A DNA stretch of 64,000 nucleotides from Euryodendron excelsum (taxonomy: Eukaryota > Streptophyta > Magnoliopsida > Ericales > Pentaphylacaceae), in the NCBI GenBank assembly GCA_033060915.1, contig CM065385.1, positions 15,715,001 through 15,779,000 on the forward strand, read 5' to 3'. The stretch's first letter is position 1. Each line of letters begins with the position of its first letter. Positions 11,042 through 23,791 of the stretch are shown here, piece by piece. Made by a program: the position numbers and the translations under genes. The notes beneath the pieces are model-generated. The model was not told where the DNA came from. It worked only from the letters and a program-made list of their open reading frames with translations, and ran no database searches.

Positions 11042-13048
11042 TTAGTACGGCCTTGGGACAATTCCCACATCTTTGATGCTCCATTTGCGACCCGGATCTT
11101 CTGCCAAGGGGAGACAAGCAAAGGTTTCCCCTAGAGCTCCATAGATGTTGACATTGTTGATGCGGTTGTCAGCCTCCTTCTTGTTCTGTGTAGCGGGTTC
11201 TTCTGTAAACAGGGTGTCCAGCTCACCCCCTTCCAATTCGAATGGCTCTGCTTGTGCTCTTGGCTTCTCTATCCTCCAACTCATTTCTTCAGAGCTGTAC
11301 TCATTTGTGGGCCAATGACTCTCTAGCAAATGGCGTTCGGCCGCGGCATATTTCCGATGTAGAAACTCAGCACCCCATCCATCAGCAACCATGTTTTCAG
11401 TAGTCTCATCTCCCAAGAACATTGGCTCCTCAATGGGCCAGTCGGAAGCATCAGGCACTTCATCAGGGTTATGGAGATATATTGGGCATAATGGGAGATC
11501 CTCCTCCCAGTCATCTTCTTCCTCGGTCTCCCAATCGTCCTCATAGTCCTCGGCCTCAGGCTCGTCAAACACTCCCTCGCCCTTCATTTCTACTAGTATC
11601 ATATTGACGGTGTGATCTGGTAGAGGGTTAGCAGTCACATTGGGAGTGGGAGCAGGTTTTACCAGCTGCAGATCGATGGTCTTATTGTCGATCAGGTCTT
11701 GGATCTTGTGCTTGAGAGCAAAGCAGCTTTCGGTGTCATGCCCCTGGCCACCTGAATGATATTCAAATGTAAGAGTGGCATTAAAGGTCAGGGGCAGAGG
11801 GCTTGGCAACGGGCGAGTAGGGATGGGCTTCAAGATATTATTCTTTAGAAGGCTATGGTAGGCCTCGGTTTGGGTGCAAGCTAAGGCATCGAAGGTGCGG
11901 ATACGTCGAGTAGGTCTATTGAAGTTGGCTTGTGCTCCAGCGGGGTCATAGTTTGGGGTTGGAGCAGGCATGGTCAAGGTGCGCAAGGGCAGTACTGGGG
12001 GTGATTGAAGCGGAGGTCGGTATTGAGGTGGTTGGCTAGGTAGAATAGCAGACACTTCGCTTTCCTTCCTGATCGTGCCCCTTGTGGTAGCCACCTTCTT
12101 GGCTATGTTGGTGGTATTTTCTCCAGTCTTGGCATAGGGATCTGTGATTCTTCCCGTCTTGAGGCCGTTTTCTATCATTTCCCCCTGCATGATGAGTTCG
12201 GAGAAGCTTTTTCCCACGCTTGTGCAGAGCTTCTCATAGAATATACCTAGGAAAGTATGTACGAACAATTGTACATACTCCTTTTCCTCTAACGGAGGAT
12301 TAACTTGTGCAGCGGCCTCCCTCCATCTTAGGGCATATGCTTTAAAGCTCTCCTTCTCACCCTTGCTCATCATCATCAAAGACCAGCGATCGGAAGTGAG
12401 ATCGATGTTGTGATGGTATTGGGCTTTGAATGCATTGACTAACTCCATCCAGGTTGTGATCTTCCTTAAGTCCAGACGAGCGAACCATTGTAGAGCCGAC
12501 CCGGTGAGGCTGTGTTGGAATAACTACATAAGGAGCTTCGGGTCGTTGCCATGTCCACTTAGTGCTCCAGCATATAGACGAAGATGAGCAACAGGGTTAC
12601 CGGTACCGTCGTACTTCTGGAAGTCAGGCATTTTAAACTTAGCAGGCCTCGGGTGGTCAGGGAAGAAACATAGCTCATCATAGGAGGTGAATCTGTAAGC
12701 ATCATGGCCATGGAGACTTAGCAACGAATCCTCCAACCCTTGGATTTTCAGACTGAGAGGGTCTAGAGGGGCCTTCTTCGTAACAGGTGAAAGCAATATG
12801 GTCTCCTCTTCTTCAGTATTGACCCTTTTGGCATCTTCTTTGGTTTTCCCAGCATTGTCAGACTGAAGCAAGATCCTCGGATTAGCGGGTTCAAAGTCTT
12901 TAGATGAAGTCGTTGATGATGACGGGACCGCAGTAGCATCCTTCAAGGCCAGAGTTTGAATGAGTTTGAGCATCTCATCCATCTTAGTCCTCATTTCATT
13001 AACTTCCTCTCGAGAGACTTGAGAGGATTCTTCAGGGTTAGCAGCCAT
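11042..13048 (-). pseudogene. gag: Gag of element A, one in-frame stop
   Basis: A 668-codon frame with a single TAG (12524-12526, residue 175, fits CAG to TAG). The start MAANPEESS is shared with element C. A retrotransposon gag domain covers roughly residues 135-310, from FKMPDFQKYDGTGNPVAHL through ALQWFARLDL, YHHNIDLTSDRWSL and FKAYALRWREAAAQVNPP to ENGLKTGRITDP, typical of TAT/Ogre gag. A finger-like motif (YHSGGQGHDTESC, near residue 430) has Phe where the first Cys is expected. The C-terminal ~170 residues are acidic (DYEDDWETEEEDDWEED) and end VGIVPRPY before the stop. Gag would form the particle core. No protease follows in any frame. Confidence 0.8.
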
Positions 13049-14583
13049 CAGTGATGCTTTGTGCCGAGTGATAATAGGATCCCTAAGTGGATGTTGCACT
13101 TTCTTGGGAGCAATGTTGACTCAGTGCAAGATGACTTCTATAAATAGAAATAAAAGAAAAAAGAAAAAGACAAAAACACAAGTCACAAGTTAGTTTTTGG
13201 TTTTTAGAGAACTTTATGCAATGTATGTCCTAGGGTGCCCCTTTTTAAGAGGGAAACTAGTAATGATGTATCTGCTCACTTTTAGAGATAGGGGGTTTAC
13301 CCCTGTATGCCGATACTTTACCATCAAGTGGGAACCTTCAGCCATTCATGCATTCATTCATAAAAGAAAGAAGTACATTAAATTTTGGGTTTAAGATACA
13401 AAAGAATTGAAATACATTTTAATAGGGGGAGGGGGAACATTTTCCTTTGGACTTCCACCTATCTAATTTTACAAAGGGAAATCTTAAACTACTCTTGAGT
13501 CATCAGATTCGCCTTCCTTGGATTTGATGTCGAGGAGATCGCTGAGAGACCTTGTTGATTGATTGCCCCTTGTCTTCTTGGCAACCCTATCTCCGTGAGC
13601 ATAGAGGGATTGGGGCCCCTCTTATGGAATGAATTGAGATGCATGCAATGAGTCCTTAGGGTTACGCGGGAACCCTTAGGGTTTGGATAGGTTTAATGCA
13701 AGGGAGAGTGACGTTGCTGTTACTATCAATGGGTTGATCATATGCATGAGAATGCAGTGACTTGAGTTACTTGGAACTTTTGTCTTGACATGGGATATCG
13801 AATGCATGAACATGAATATGCAAAAAGTATAAAGAGAGAAGGTACAATTGAAGTAAACATGCATGCATGAACAATTATATAGGCATTATAACAGTATAAA
13901 TACAAGCATTATAACACCAAGTATAAATGAAAGTAAAAGCAGTCGCCCTTTCCTCCGTGATTTTGAAAACAGTGCTTCGTGTCCTAAATCCGGCAAAGGT
14001 TCGGCTATGCATGGTGTCTATATGAGTATGAGGTTGAGGGTTAACTAATGCGTCCTAAAAAGGCTCGGTCCCTGGATCTTCAAACCTAGGCCCACTCCCC
14101 GAGGTGGTGCCATGATCGATTGGTGATCCGAGCGGGGGAACCATCAAGAGGCCATAGGCGAAGAAACTGACACAGCATCTTGCCCACAACCAATATACCG
14201 TTCCCCTTTTCTAACTAGAAAGGACATATCAGGGTATGCAAGTATGCAGAATGGAAGTGCACATGCAGTGTGTGTGTGATTTTTAAAAGTGGAGGAAAGG
14301 GCCCAACAACTCCCATTCATCCTGTACATCACATTCATGCAAAGCAGTTAATAAAATTTAAACATAAAGTGCTCCTACAAAACAAAAATGCAAGTGTCAG
14401 TATGTGGATGACAAACATAATACAAGATAATATGAATAAATGCATGTTTTTTTTTGTTTTTGAAAACAATTTTGAAAATTTAGTCTTTGAAAATTTGAAG
14501 TGAATAGGATTGAACCAAGTTAATTGAAGACTCTACATGGGTAAAGGGTAAAAAGACATGACTATGGCCTAACCCTCTAAGTC
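13049..14583 (-). other. Leader (5' UTR) of element A
   Basis: About 1.5 kb between PBS and gag with no convincing ORF. Just upstream of gag the sense strand has a pyrimidine-rich stretch ending TTTATAG (about 13141), a possible splice acceptor; element C has TTCTTCTGCAG at the same place (52790-52800). Homologous leaders lie at 32143-33347, 41400-42821 and 47587-47782. GT(GT) and ATGCAT-like motifs are common. Confidence 0.6.
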
Positions 14584-14601
14584 TCCCCAGCGGAGTCGCC
14601 A
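14584..14601 (-). other. Primer-binding site of element A (tRNA-Arg)
   Basis: The sense strand reads TGGCGACTCCGCTGGGGA, two bases (GC) after the LTR end. This complements the 3' end of plant tRNA-Arg(ACG) plus CCA with one mismatch. A tRNA-Arg primer is typical of Ogre-type elements. Confidence 0.8.
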
Positions 14602-14603
14602 GC

Positions 14604-17600
14604 TGTCGCGCCCAGATTTTTCGCACTCGAGGAATACTCACCCAAGTGGAAAAAATGTTGTACTCTCTCGTTAGAACTCACCCTCCTAGAAGAATGAGTG
14701 CGACTAGGTTTGAATTGAAAAATTGGTTTGAACAAAGGGCTTTTGAAAAAGATTCGGAGTCGCCACCTAACTTGATTAAGGTGAGTTAGGTCACCTAAAA
14801 ACCAAGAATAATATGAAGACTACACTTAGGGTTTTTAAAAAACAATTTTGAAAATATCTCCTCAAGAGAGGGTTTTTAAGAAAACAGGTTGTTTGGCAAC
14901 CTTTGGAAAACATTTAGCCCTTTTTAGAAAAATAACTCCTTTTGGTCTTTGAAAACAGTGATCCTAGGTTCAGAGGTTGGTTACGTGTAGGGAAGACGCA
15001 CTAAGCTATCACCCTACCCCGCCCTTTCGGTACCTACATGTCAATCTACCCTAGATTTACCTATAAGAGTCTTTAACTAACTATAGTTCAACCCCATTCA
15101 CTTTGAAAAATAATGTTTGAAAACTAATTTAGCATGATGCATGATATGCAAGTGCAAGATGAGAGAATTGGAAAATAGAAATTGATTTGATTTGAAAATA
15201 GATTTGAAGAAATAGAATTGAAATTGGAAAGTTTGAAAATTGAAAATAGAAGTTTGAAAATAGAAATTTTGAAATTGGAATTTGAAAATTGATTGGAATA
15301 TGAAATTTGGAAAGATTTTGGAAACCGCACCCATGAGGGTGGAATTGAAAATTTGAAAAGTGTTGTGACCGCACCTATGAAGGTTGCCTACGTATCCCTT
15401 TGGGGGAATCAAGTTAGTTGTAGTTCGGACCGGAGTCCGATTGAAAATAGAAGAGTGGATTTGAAGAAGGAGATTGGATTGGAAATTGAATTGAGAGATT
15501 GCACTTAGAATAGAAGATTGAAAATTGGAATTTGGAATTTTGGAATTGAAAATATTGAATTTTGATTTGGAAAGATCGAACTTGGAAGAGAGGGATTTAG
15601 ACTTATTTTGAAAAGATGAAGGTTTAGGAAACCTAGACTTAAGAAAGAGAAGAGACTTAGGAAAGATTTGACTCGATTTGGAAGATTTAGGAGATTAGGA
15701 AAGATTGGATTTAGGAAATGTTCAAATTAGGAAAGTTCCAAATTAGGAAAATGTCATTTTAGGAAAGTTTCGAATTAAGAAATGTTCGAATTAGGAAAGT
15801 TTTGAAATTGGGAAAGTTTGGAATTTAGGAAAGTTTTCACTTTAAGAAAGTTTTAGGTTTAAGAAAGTTTTAACTTAGAAAAGTGTTGTTTTAGGAAAGG
15901 TTTGAAAAAGAAAAGTTTTCAGTTTAGGAAATATTTGAATTAAGAAAGATTTGAGTTTAGAAAAGCCTTCGATTTAGAAAGATTTTGAAGTTTTGGAAAG
16001 TTTAGAATTTAGAAAGATTTGAAATTTGGGAAAGTTTAAGATTTAGAAAGTTTTAACGTTTTAGGAAATCTTGAAATTAGAAAAGGTTTGAGTTTAAGAA
16101 GAGTTTGAAAACTTGAATTTGGAAAGTTAAGATTTGGAAAGAGGGGTTAAATTAGGAAAGGGTTGAATTAGGAAAGATTTGAAAGTTGAGTTTTAAAACT
16201 TAGGAAAGATTCTTATGTTCAAGTTTTGGAAACTTAAGATTTAGGAAAGTGAAAGTTTAGGAAGGATTTGAATTAGGAAAGAGTTGGATTTTGAAATTTA
16301 AGGAAAGGTTTAAAGTTTGGGTTTAGGAAACTTATGGTTTAGGAAGGAATTAAATTAGGAAAGGTTTGGGATTAGGAGGGGATTGGATTTAGTTTCTAAA
16401 AGAAAAGATTTGATTTTGTTTCCAAAAAACGGAGGATTGGATTTGGTTTCCTAAAGGGAAGATAGGATTTGGCAAGGATTTGAAAAGGGAGATTCTAGAA
16501 ACCCTAGTTTTGGAAGTGTGGAATTTTAACGTAGAAAAGAGGTTTTGGAAACATGTATAGTTTGGATATGAAAACAAGAGATTTTGGAAACCTAGGTTTG
16601 GGGCAAAGTTTGAAAACCATGTTTTTGAAAAGAAAATTAGGGTTTCCTAATGGTGGGTTCTAGGGCTTGATTTGGTGCTATAAGGAAAGAGTTTTTAGAA
16701 AGTGTGTTTTTAGAAACGAAGGTTTTGGAAGGAAATCCTAGGGAGGAGTTTTTGGAAAGTGAATTTGGAAAAAAGAGTTTTTGGAAAAAGATTTTAAAGA
16801 GAAGGAGTTTTGGAAAGTGTGTTTTTGGAAACGTAGATTTTGGAAGGAAAATCCTAGAGGGGAATTTCGAGAAGGAAAATTTCGGGAAGAAAGTTTTCGG
16901 AAAGATTTTTGGAGAGAGTTTTTTGGAAGGTGAATCTAGGGAGTGTTTTTAGAGGGTGAATTTTGAGAAAAAGATTTTGGAGAGAGAATTTTGAAAAATA
17001 GATTTTGGAAGGGAGTTGTTGAAAACAATTTTGGAGAGGAGAGCTTTAGGAAAATATGTTGAAAAAGAGATTTTTAGGAAGAGATTTTTGAAAAGAGAGA
17101 GTTTTTAGAAGGATTAAAAACGTCTCACTTTCCTAAAGTAATTCTAGCCATAAGAGGGCTAGAACCACTTTAAGAAAGTGGTTTTGAAAACAAGGTTTGA
17201 AAATATAGACCAAAAGGCCACTTTTAATATAACACTTTCCTAAAGCAACCCTAGCCATGGAAAGGCTAGAATCACCCTAGAATTGTGGTTTTGAAAACAA
17301 GTTTTTGAAAAAGAGATTTTGATGCAATTTTGAAAACAAGTTTGAAAACGATTTTTGAAAACAACTTTTTGAAAATGAATTTTGGAAGATGCAAGACTAT
17401 GATATGCACAATGCAATTTGGGGTCGTGAACATACAAGGTTAAGGCTTCACCACATAATCAAGGGGGCCGGGCCCACGTGGTCTTTGGTTAGACTAGAAG
17501 AAAGCCCCCGACACGGTGACTCTCTAATAGCCCAATCCTACACATGGACCGGGAGTCCCCTTGTTTCAAGCATGCAAAGAAAGGGGGGGAAAGAGACGAG

Positions 17601-19782
17601 GTATTAAAATAGAGAAAAGCCAAGTAGGTTGGAGAAAGAAGAGAGAGGGGGGAAGTGCAGAAAATTAAAGAGGGAGCCTACCTTGTTTCTTGTTTATTTT
17701 ATGCGCCATGTAGTCATCGGTCTTCAGTCTTTGTCTTGATCTTCACCTTCAGAATTCAAGAGTTGTCTTCAAGCTTTGGATGGCAGCTCTTCAAGTCCTC
17801 AAAGGATGGTTGAAAGCTAGCGTATGAGTGTATGGGGGAGTGTATAAGTGTATGGGAGGCTAGGGTTTGTGTAGGGTGGCTAGGGTTTGGGAAAACCTAG
17901 GGAGGCTAGGGTTTTGGAGGTGCTCGAGCTCTGTGTATCGAAATGTAGGATTTTTAGGTTAAGTTTTTAGACCCCTTTCACGTTGAACGAGGCTCTGTAT
18001 TTATAGAGGGAAGACAAACCTGGCGCCTGTTGCAGTGGCGCCAGGCCAAATTCTACACTAGCGCCACTAGGAGTGGCGCCAGGCCATTTTTTGGCTTGGC
18101 CCCACTACTAGTGGCACCAGCCAATTAGGAAATATTTAAGGTCAGCAAGCAACGTATCTTTGACTAGATTTGGGCGCCTGTACTAGTGACTACCATGCAA
18201 TTTTTAGCCTGGCTTCACTAGGAGTGACTCCGAAAAGTCCGGAAATAATTTCGAGGAGCCGGGAATGACCCGGAAGGCTGGAAAGGAGCATGAACACTTA
18301 AAATAGTGTCCTGGAGGTATTTGACTTGAAAAGTGAGGATAGGATGTGTCTGAAAGGTCGACCGAGCTTTTAGGGGCAAAACGATCAATCGGACTAAGAA
18401 ACTGCCGGGGCGAACTCGAATTGTCCCGGAAAAAGATTTGGGATCTGGAAACATTATTTAGAATGTTCCCAGAGGTTGCCGGTTTGATTCCCAGAGCCGG
18501 CGTGGTCGGAAAAGGAGACCGGCCCACTAGGGGCAAAACGGTCATTTTGTACTTGGTTTGTCAGAACTGACTCGGAATGGTCCGGAAAGGTAAAGGAAGG
18601 TTGAGAATACTATAAAAAGTATTCTCGGGTCATTACCGGTTTGATACCCAAAGCCGGTGTGGTCGAAGAAGGAGACCGGCCCTCCAGGGGCAAAACGGTC
18701 ATTTTGTACCGGGTTCGCCGAAACTGACTCGGAATGGTCTGGAAAGGTAAAGGAAGGTTGAGAACACTATAAAATGTATTCTTGGGACATTACCAGTTTC
18801 ATACCCAGAGCCAGTGTGGTTCCCGGGGCATTCGGATGCCTAGGGGCAAAATGGTCATCTTGACCGGAAAGTCTCGGAAAAGGTCCTAAGGGTAGTTTGG
18901 TCCTTTTCCACCGAAGTGGGCTAACAGCCACTGGTGTTGACCTAGGTTTTGAGTGTTTCCGCCACTCAAACGGTGTGAGTATTTCCGCTACTTAGACGGG
19001 GTTGATGATTTGTGAGTATTTCCGCTACTCGGACGGGGTTGATGATTTGTGAGTATTTCCGCTACTCTGACGGGATTGATGATTTGTGAGTATTTCTGCT
19101 ACTCTAACGGTTCTGTGAGTATTTCCGCTACTCTAACGGTTCTGTGAGTATTTTCACTACTCTAACAGCTTTGTGAGTATTTCCGCTACTCTAACGATTT
19201 TATGAGTAGTTTTGCCACTCGGACCGTCTCGAGGAATAAACTGTCTCGAGAGAGGGATTGGAAAGGGGTCTTATCATCTCCGAAGAGACGTGCCTGGATT
19301 GGAACCGTCTCGAGGAATAAACTGTCTCGAGAGAGGGATTGGAAAGGGGTCTTACCGTCTCCGAAGAGACGTGCCTGGGTTTTGAGTGTTTCCGCCACTC
19401 TAACGGTGTGAGTATTTCCGCTACTCTAACGGTTTGATGAGTACTTCCGCTACTCTAACGGTTTGGTGAGTACTTCCGCTACTCTAATGGTTCTGTGAGT
19501 ATTTTCGCTACTCTAACGGTTTTGTGAGTAGTTTCGCTACTCAAACCGTCTCGAGGAATAAACTGTCTCGAGAGAGGGATTGGAATTGGAATAAGAAAGG
19601 ACAATGCCCCTAAGGGCATTTTGGTCATTTTGCCTCTATTTGGGCCTGACAGGCCCGCGAAGCGATGGAAAGATGGAATTTGGACTAGAGGATTGGTTTC
19701 GATTGGAATATGTCCATAATGACTTGAAAACAAGTCTGGACGGAGTGTAGACTGCCGAGCGGTCAAAAATGGCGTGCTTACA
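14604..19782 (-). repeat. 5' LTR of element A
   Basis: A 5179-bp LTR with the same architecture as 566-5886: U5 conserved blocks (14604-15440), short-repeat tracts (15600-17110), TATA (17998-18005), GGCGCC palindromes (18020-18123), ~157-bp repeats (18204-18870), 29-bp and 81-bp arrays (18950-19560). It ends in TTACA at 19782, where Athila reverse-transcriptase coding sequence begins. Confidence 0.9.
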
Positions 19783-19885
19783 CTGGCTATAACCAGATTG
19801 GGGTCGCACTAGAAGATCAAGACAAGACTACGTTCACATGCCCATTTGGCACTTATGCGTATAAGAGAAAGCCCTTTGGCCTATG
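19783..19885 (+). pseudogene. pol: Athila reverse transcriptase, upstream fragment
   Basis: Translates as GYNQIGVALEDQDKTTF then TCPFGTYAYKRKPFGLC, the conserved stretch before the catalytic box of Ty3/gypsy reverse transcriptases. It ends inside the Cys codon at the solo LTR insertion; the frame resumes at 23792. There is no stop within this fragment. Confidence 0.9.
19881..19885. repeat. Target site duplication CTATG (left)
   Basis: CTATG directly before TGTAAG; the matching copy is at 23787-23791. Confidence 0.95.
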
Positions 19886-22800
19886 TGTAAGCACCCCATT
19901 TTTGCCCGCTCGGCAATCTCCGAGCTGACCAAGCTCACTTTCACACATCACATGCATATTTAGACTCTAAGCCTGCCTTTTTAATTTGAATTTAGTCCAC
20001 CAGTCGCTTCTCGGGCCCGTAGGGCCCACTTGAAGCTAAATGACCGTTTTGCCCCTAGGCATCCGAATGCCCCGGGAACCACACCGGCTCTGGGTATCAA
20101 ACCGGTAACCCTCTGAGATTACTTCTTATAGTATTCTCAACCTTCCTTTACCTTTCCGGATCATTCTGAGTCAGTTCCGGCCAACCCAGTACGAAATGAC
20201 CATTTTGCCCCTAGTGGGCCGGTCTCCTTTTCCGATCACGCCGGCTTTGGAAATCAAACTAGCAACCTTTGGGAACATTCTAAATAATGTTTCCAGATCC
20301 CAAGTCTTATTCCGGGACAGTCCGAGTTCGTCCTGGCAACTTCCTAGTCCGATTGACCATTTTGCCCCTAAAGGCCCGGTCAACCTTTCCGACATATTTT
20401 GTCCTCACTTTTCAAGTCAAATACCTCCAAGACACTATTTTAAGTGTTCCTGCTCCTTTTCGGCCTTCCGAATCATTCCCGGCTCCTTTAAATCATTTCC
20501 AGACTTTCTAGAGTCACTCCCAGTGAAGCCAGGCTAAAAATTGCATGGTAGTCACTAGTACAGGCGCCCAAATCTAGTCAAAGATACGTTGCTTACCGAC
20601 CTTAAACATTTCCTAATTGGCTGGAGCCACTAGTAGTGGGGCCAAGTCAAAAAATGGCCTGGCGCCACTCCTAGTGGCGCTAGTGTAAAATTTGGCCTGG
20701 CGCCAGTGTTGTCCAACTTCTATAAATACAAAACCTCATTCAACGTGAAGGGGTCCTGCAAACTTAACCTAAAAATCATATATTTCGATGTACAGAGCTC
20801 GAGCACCTCCAAAACCCTAGTTTCCTTAGGTTCTCCAAACCTTAGCCACCCTACACAAATCCTAGCCTTCTATACACTCATACACTCCCCCATACACTCT
20901 TACACTAGCCTTCAACTATCCTTTGAAGACTTGAGGAGCTGCAATCCAAACCTTGAAGAAAACTCTTGAAGACTGAAGGTGAAGATCAAGACGAAGACCG
21001 AAGATCGAAGACAGCACGACGCGCAAAATAAATAAGACATACGGTAGGCTCCCTATTTAAATTTCCGCACTTCCCCCCTCTCTCTTCTCTCTCCTAACCC
21101 GCTTGTGTTTTCTCTATTTTAATCCCCCATCTCTTTCCCCCCCTTTCTTTGCATGCTTGAAACAAGGGGATTCCCGGTCCATGTGTAGGATTGGGCTATT
21201 GGAGAGTCACCGTGTCGGGGGCTTTCTTCTAGTCTAACCAAAGACCACGTGGGTCCGGCCCCCTTGATTATGTGGTGAAGCCTTAACCTTGTATGTTCAC
21301 GACCCCAAATTGCATTGTGTATATCATAGTCTTGCATCTTCCAAAAACCGTTTTCAAAGTTGTTTTTCAAATTGTTTTCAAACTTGTTTACAAAATTGCA
21401 TCAAAATCTCTTTTTCAAAAACTTGTTTTCAAAACCACAATTCTAGGGTGATTCTAGCCTTTCCATAGCTAGGGTTGCTTTAGGAAAGTGTTACATTAAA
21501 AGTGACATTTTTGGTCTATATTTTCAAATCTTATTGTTTTCCAAAACCACTTTCTTAAAGTGGTTCTAGCCCTTTTGTGGTTAAAATCGCTTTAGGAAAG
21601 TGAGACGTTTTCATACTTTCCAAAAAACTCTCTCTTCAAAAATCTCTTCCTAAAAATCTCTTTTTCAACATACTTTCCTAAAACTCTCCTCTTCAAAATT
21701 GTTTTCAAAAACTCCCTTCCAAAATCTATTTTTCAAAACTCTCTTTTTCAACTCCTCTCCAAAATCTTTACCTCAAAATTCACTTTCTAAAAACACTCCC
21801 TAGATTCACCTTCCTAAAAACTCTCTCCAAAAACCTTTCTAAAAAACTCTCTTTCCAAAATCTTCCTTCTAGAAATTTCCTCTCTAGGATTTTCCTTCTA
21901 AAATCTACGTTTCTAAAAACACACTTTCCAAAACTCCTTCTCTTTAAAATCTTTTTCCAAAAACTCCCTCTTCAAATTCACTTTCCAAAAGTTCCTCCCT
22001 AGGATTCCCTTCTAAAAAATCTTCGTTTCCAAAAATGCACTTTCCAAAAAATCTTTCTTTAGAGCCCAAATCAAACCCTAGAACCCACAATTAGGAAACT
22101 CTAATTTTCTTCCCAAAAATATGGTTTTCAAACTTCGCCCCAAACCTAGGTTTCCAAAACCTCTTGTTTTCACATCCAAACTATACATGTTTCCAAAACC
22201 TCTTTTCTACGTCAAAATTATAATTTTCGAAACCTAGGGTTTCTAGAATCTTCTTTTCCAAATCCTTGCTAAACCTTATCTTCCCTTTAGGAAACCGAAT
22301 CAAATCTCCCCGTTTAGGAAACTAGATCCCGTCCTCCGTTTTTGGAAACAAAAATCAAATCTTTTCTTTTAGAGCCCAAATCCAATCCCTTTCAAAATCT
22401 AACTCTTTCCTAATTCAAATCCTTCCTAATCTTTCACTGTCCTAAATCTTAAGTTTCCAAAAACTTGAACATAAAAATCTTTCCTAATTCAACCCTTTCC
22501 TAATTCTACCTTCTTTTCAAATCTTAACTTTTCAAACCCAAGTTTTCAAACTTTTCCTAAACTCAAACCTTTCCTAATTTCAAGATTTTCTAAAATTCAA
22601 ACTCTAAAATTTCAAGAACCCACAAAAGTTGAAACATTCCAAATTCAAAGCTTTCCTAAGTTGAAACTTTCCTAATTCTAAAACCTTCCTAAATCGAACC
22701 TTTCCTAATTCAAACATTTCCTAAATCCAATCTTCCCTAATTTCTTAAACCTTCCAAGTCAAGTCAAATATTTTCTAAGTCTCTTCTCTTTCCTAAGTCT

Positions 22801-23786
22801 GGGTTTTCTCAAACCTTCTCTTTTTCAAAACAAGTCCAAATCTATCTCTTCAAATCAAAGTCGGATCTTCTCAATTTCAATTTCCAATCTCCTTTTCTAA
22901 TCTCAAATCAAATCCAATTTCCAATTCAATCTCTCTCTTCAAATCAATCTATTTTCAATCGGACTCTTGTCCGAACTACGACTGACCTGATTCCCCCAAA
23001 GGGATACATAGGCAATCTTCATAGGTGCGGTCACAACACTTTTCAAACTTTCAATTCCACCCTCATGGGTGCGGTTTTCAAAACCTTTTCAAATCTCAAA
23101 TTCCTATCTATTTTCAAACTTCCAATTTCAAATTTCTATTTCTAAATTTTCATACTTTCCAATTTCAATTCTATCTCTTCAAATCTATTTTCAAATCAAA
23201 TCAATCTCTTTCTAAATCTATTTTTCAATTCTCTTTCCTTACACTTGCATATCATGCATCATGTTAGTTTTCAAGCATTGTTTTTCAAAGTAGATAGGAT
23301 TGAACCATTAGTTCGTTAAAAACTCTCATAGGTGAATCTAGGGTAGATTGACATGTAGGTACCGAAAGGGCGGGGTAGGGTGATAATTTAGTGCGTCTTC
23401 CCTACACGTAACCAACCTCCGAACCTAGATCACTGATTTCAAAGACCAAAAGGAGTTATTTTTCTAAAAAAGGGCTAAATGTTTTCCAAAGGTTGCCAAA
23501 CAACCTGTTTTCTTAAAAACCCTCTCTCGAGGAGATATTTTCAAATTGTTTTCTAAAAACCCTAAGTTTAGTCTTCGGATTACTCTTAGTTTTTAGGTGA
23601 CCTAACTCACCTTAATCAAGTAAGGTGGCGACTCCGAATCTTTTTCAAAAGCCCTTTATTCAAACTAATTTTCAATTCAAACCTAGTCGCACTCATTCTT
23701 TTAGGAGAGTGAGTTCTAACGAGAGAGTACAACATTTTTCCCACTTGTGTGAGTATTCCTCAAGTGCGAAAAATCTGGGCGCGACA
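19886..23786 (+). mobile_element. Solo LTR of the giant family in Athila reverse transcriptase
   Basis: 3901 bp, from TGTAAGCACCCC to GCGACA, flanked by CTATG duplications. It contains the ~157-bp array (20040-20540), GGCGCC cluster, TATA box (20721-20728), short-repeat tracts, and the U5 blocks including the PBS-like decamer (23626-23635). It lacks the 29-bp and 81-bp arrays: near 20030 the sequence jumps about 600-700 bases relative to the 47788 copy. No internal region is present, so it is a solo LTR left by recombination between two LTRs. Confidence 0.93.
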
Positions 23787-23791
23787 CTATG
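23787..23791. repeat. Target site duplication CTATG (right)
   Basis: CTATG after the LTR end GCGACA; it restores the Athila frame (GGC CTA TGC AAT) when one copy is removed. Confidence 0.95.

Larger units (their letters stand above)
566..19782 (-). mobile_element. Element A: non-autonomous TAT/Ogre-like LTR retrotransposon
   Basis: A 19.2-kb minus-strand element. In sense order: 5' LTR (19782-14604), PBS for tRNA-Arg (14601-14584), leader, gag (13048-11042), a non-coding 3' region, a PMD-like gene in opposite orientation (7232-9074), a polypurine tract (about 5904-5887) and the 3' LTR (5886-566). No protease, reverse transcriptase, RNase H or integrase is present. The tRNA-Arg primer, very long LTRs and gag type fit the TAT/Ogre lineage, where antisense ORFs near the 3' LTR are known (for example Grande). 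The outer flanks, CAAAT on the left and CTGGC on the right, do not form a target duplication, so the two ends may come from different insertions. Confidence 0.78.

Noticed and set aside
14584..14601. tRNA-Arg gene
   Set aside because: Only the 18-base 3'-end complement is present, as expected for a PBS.
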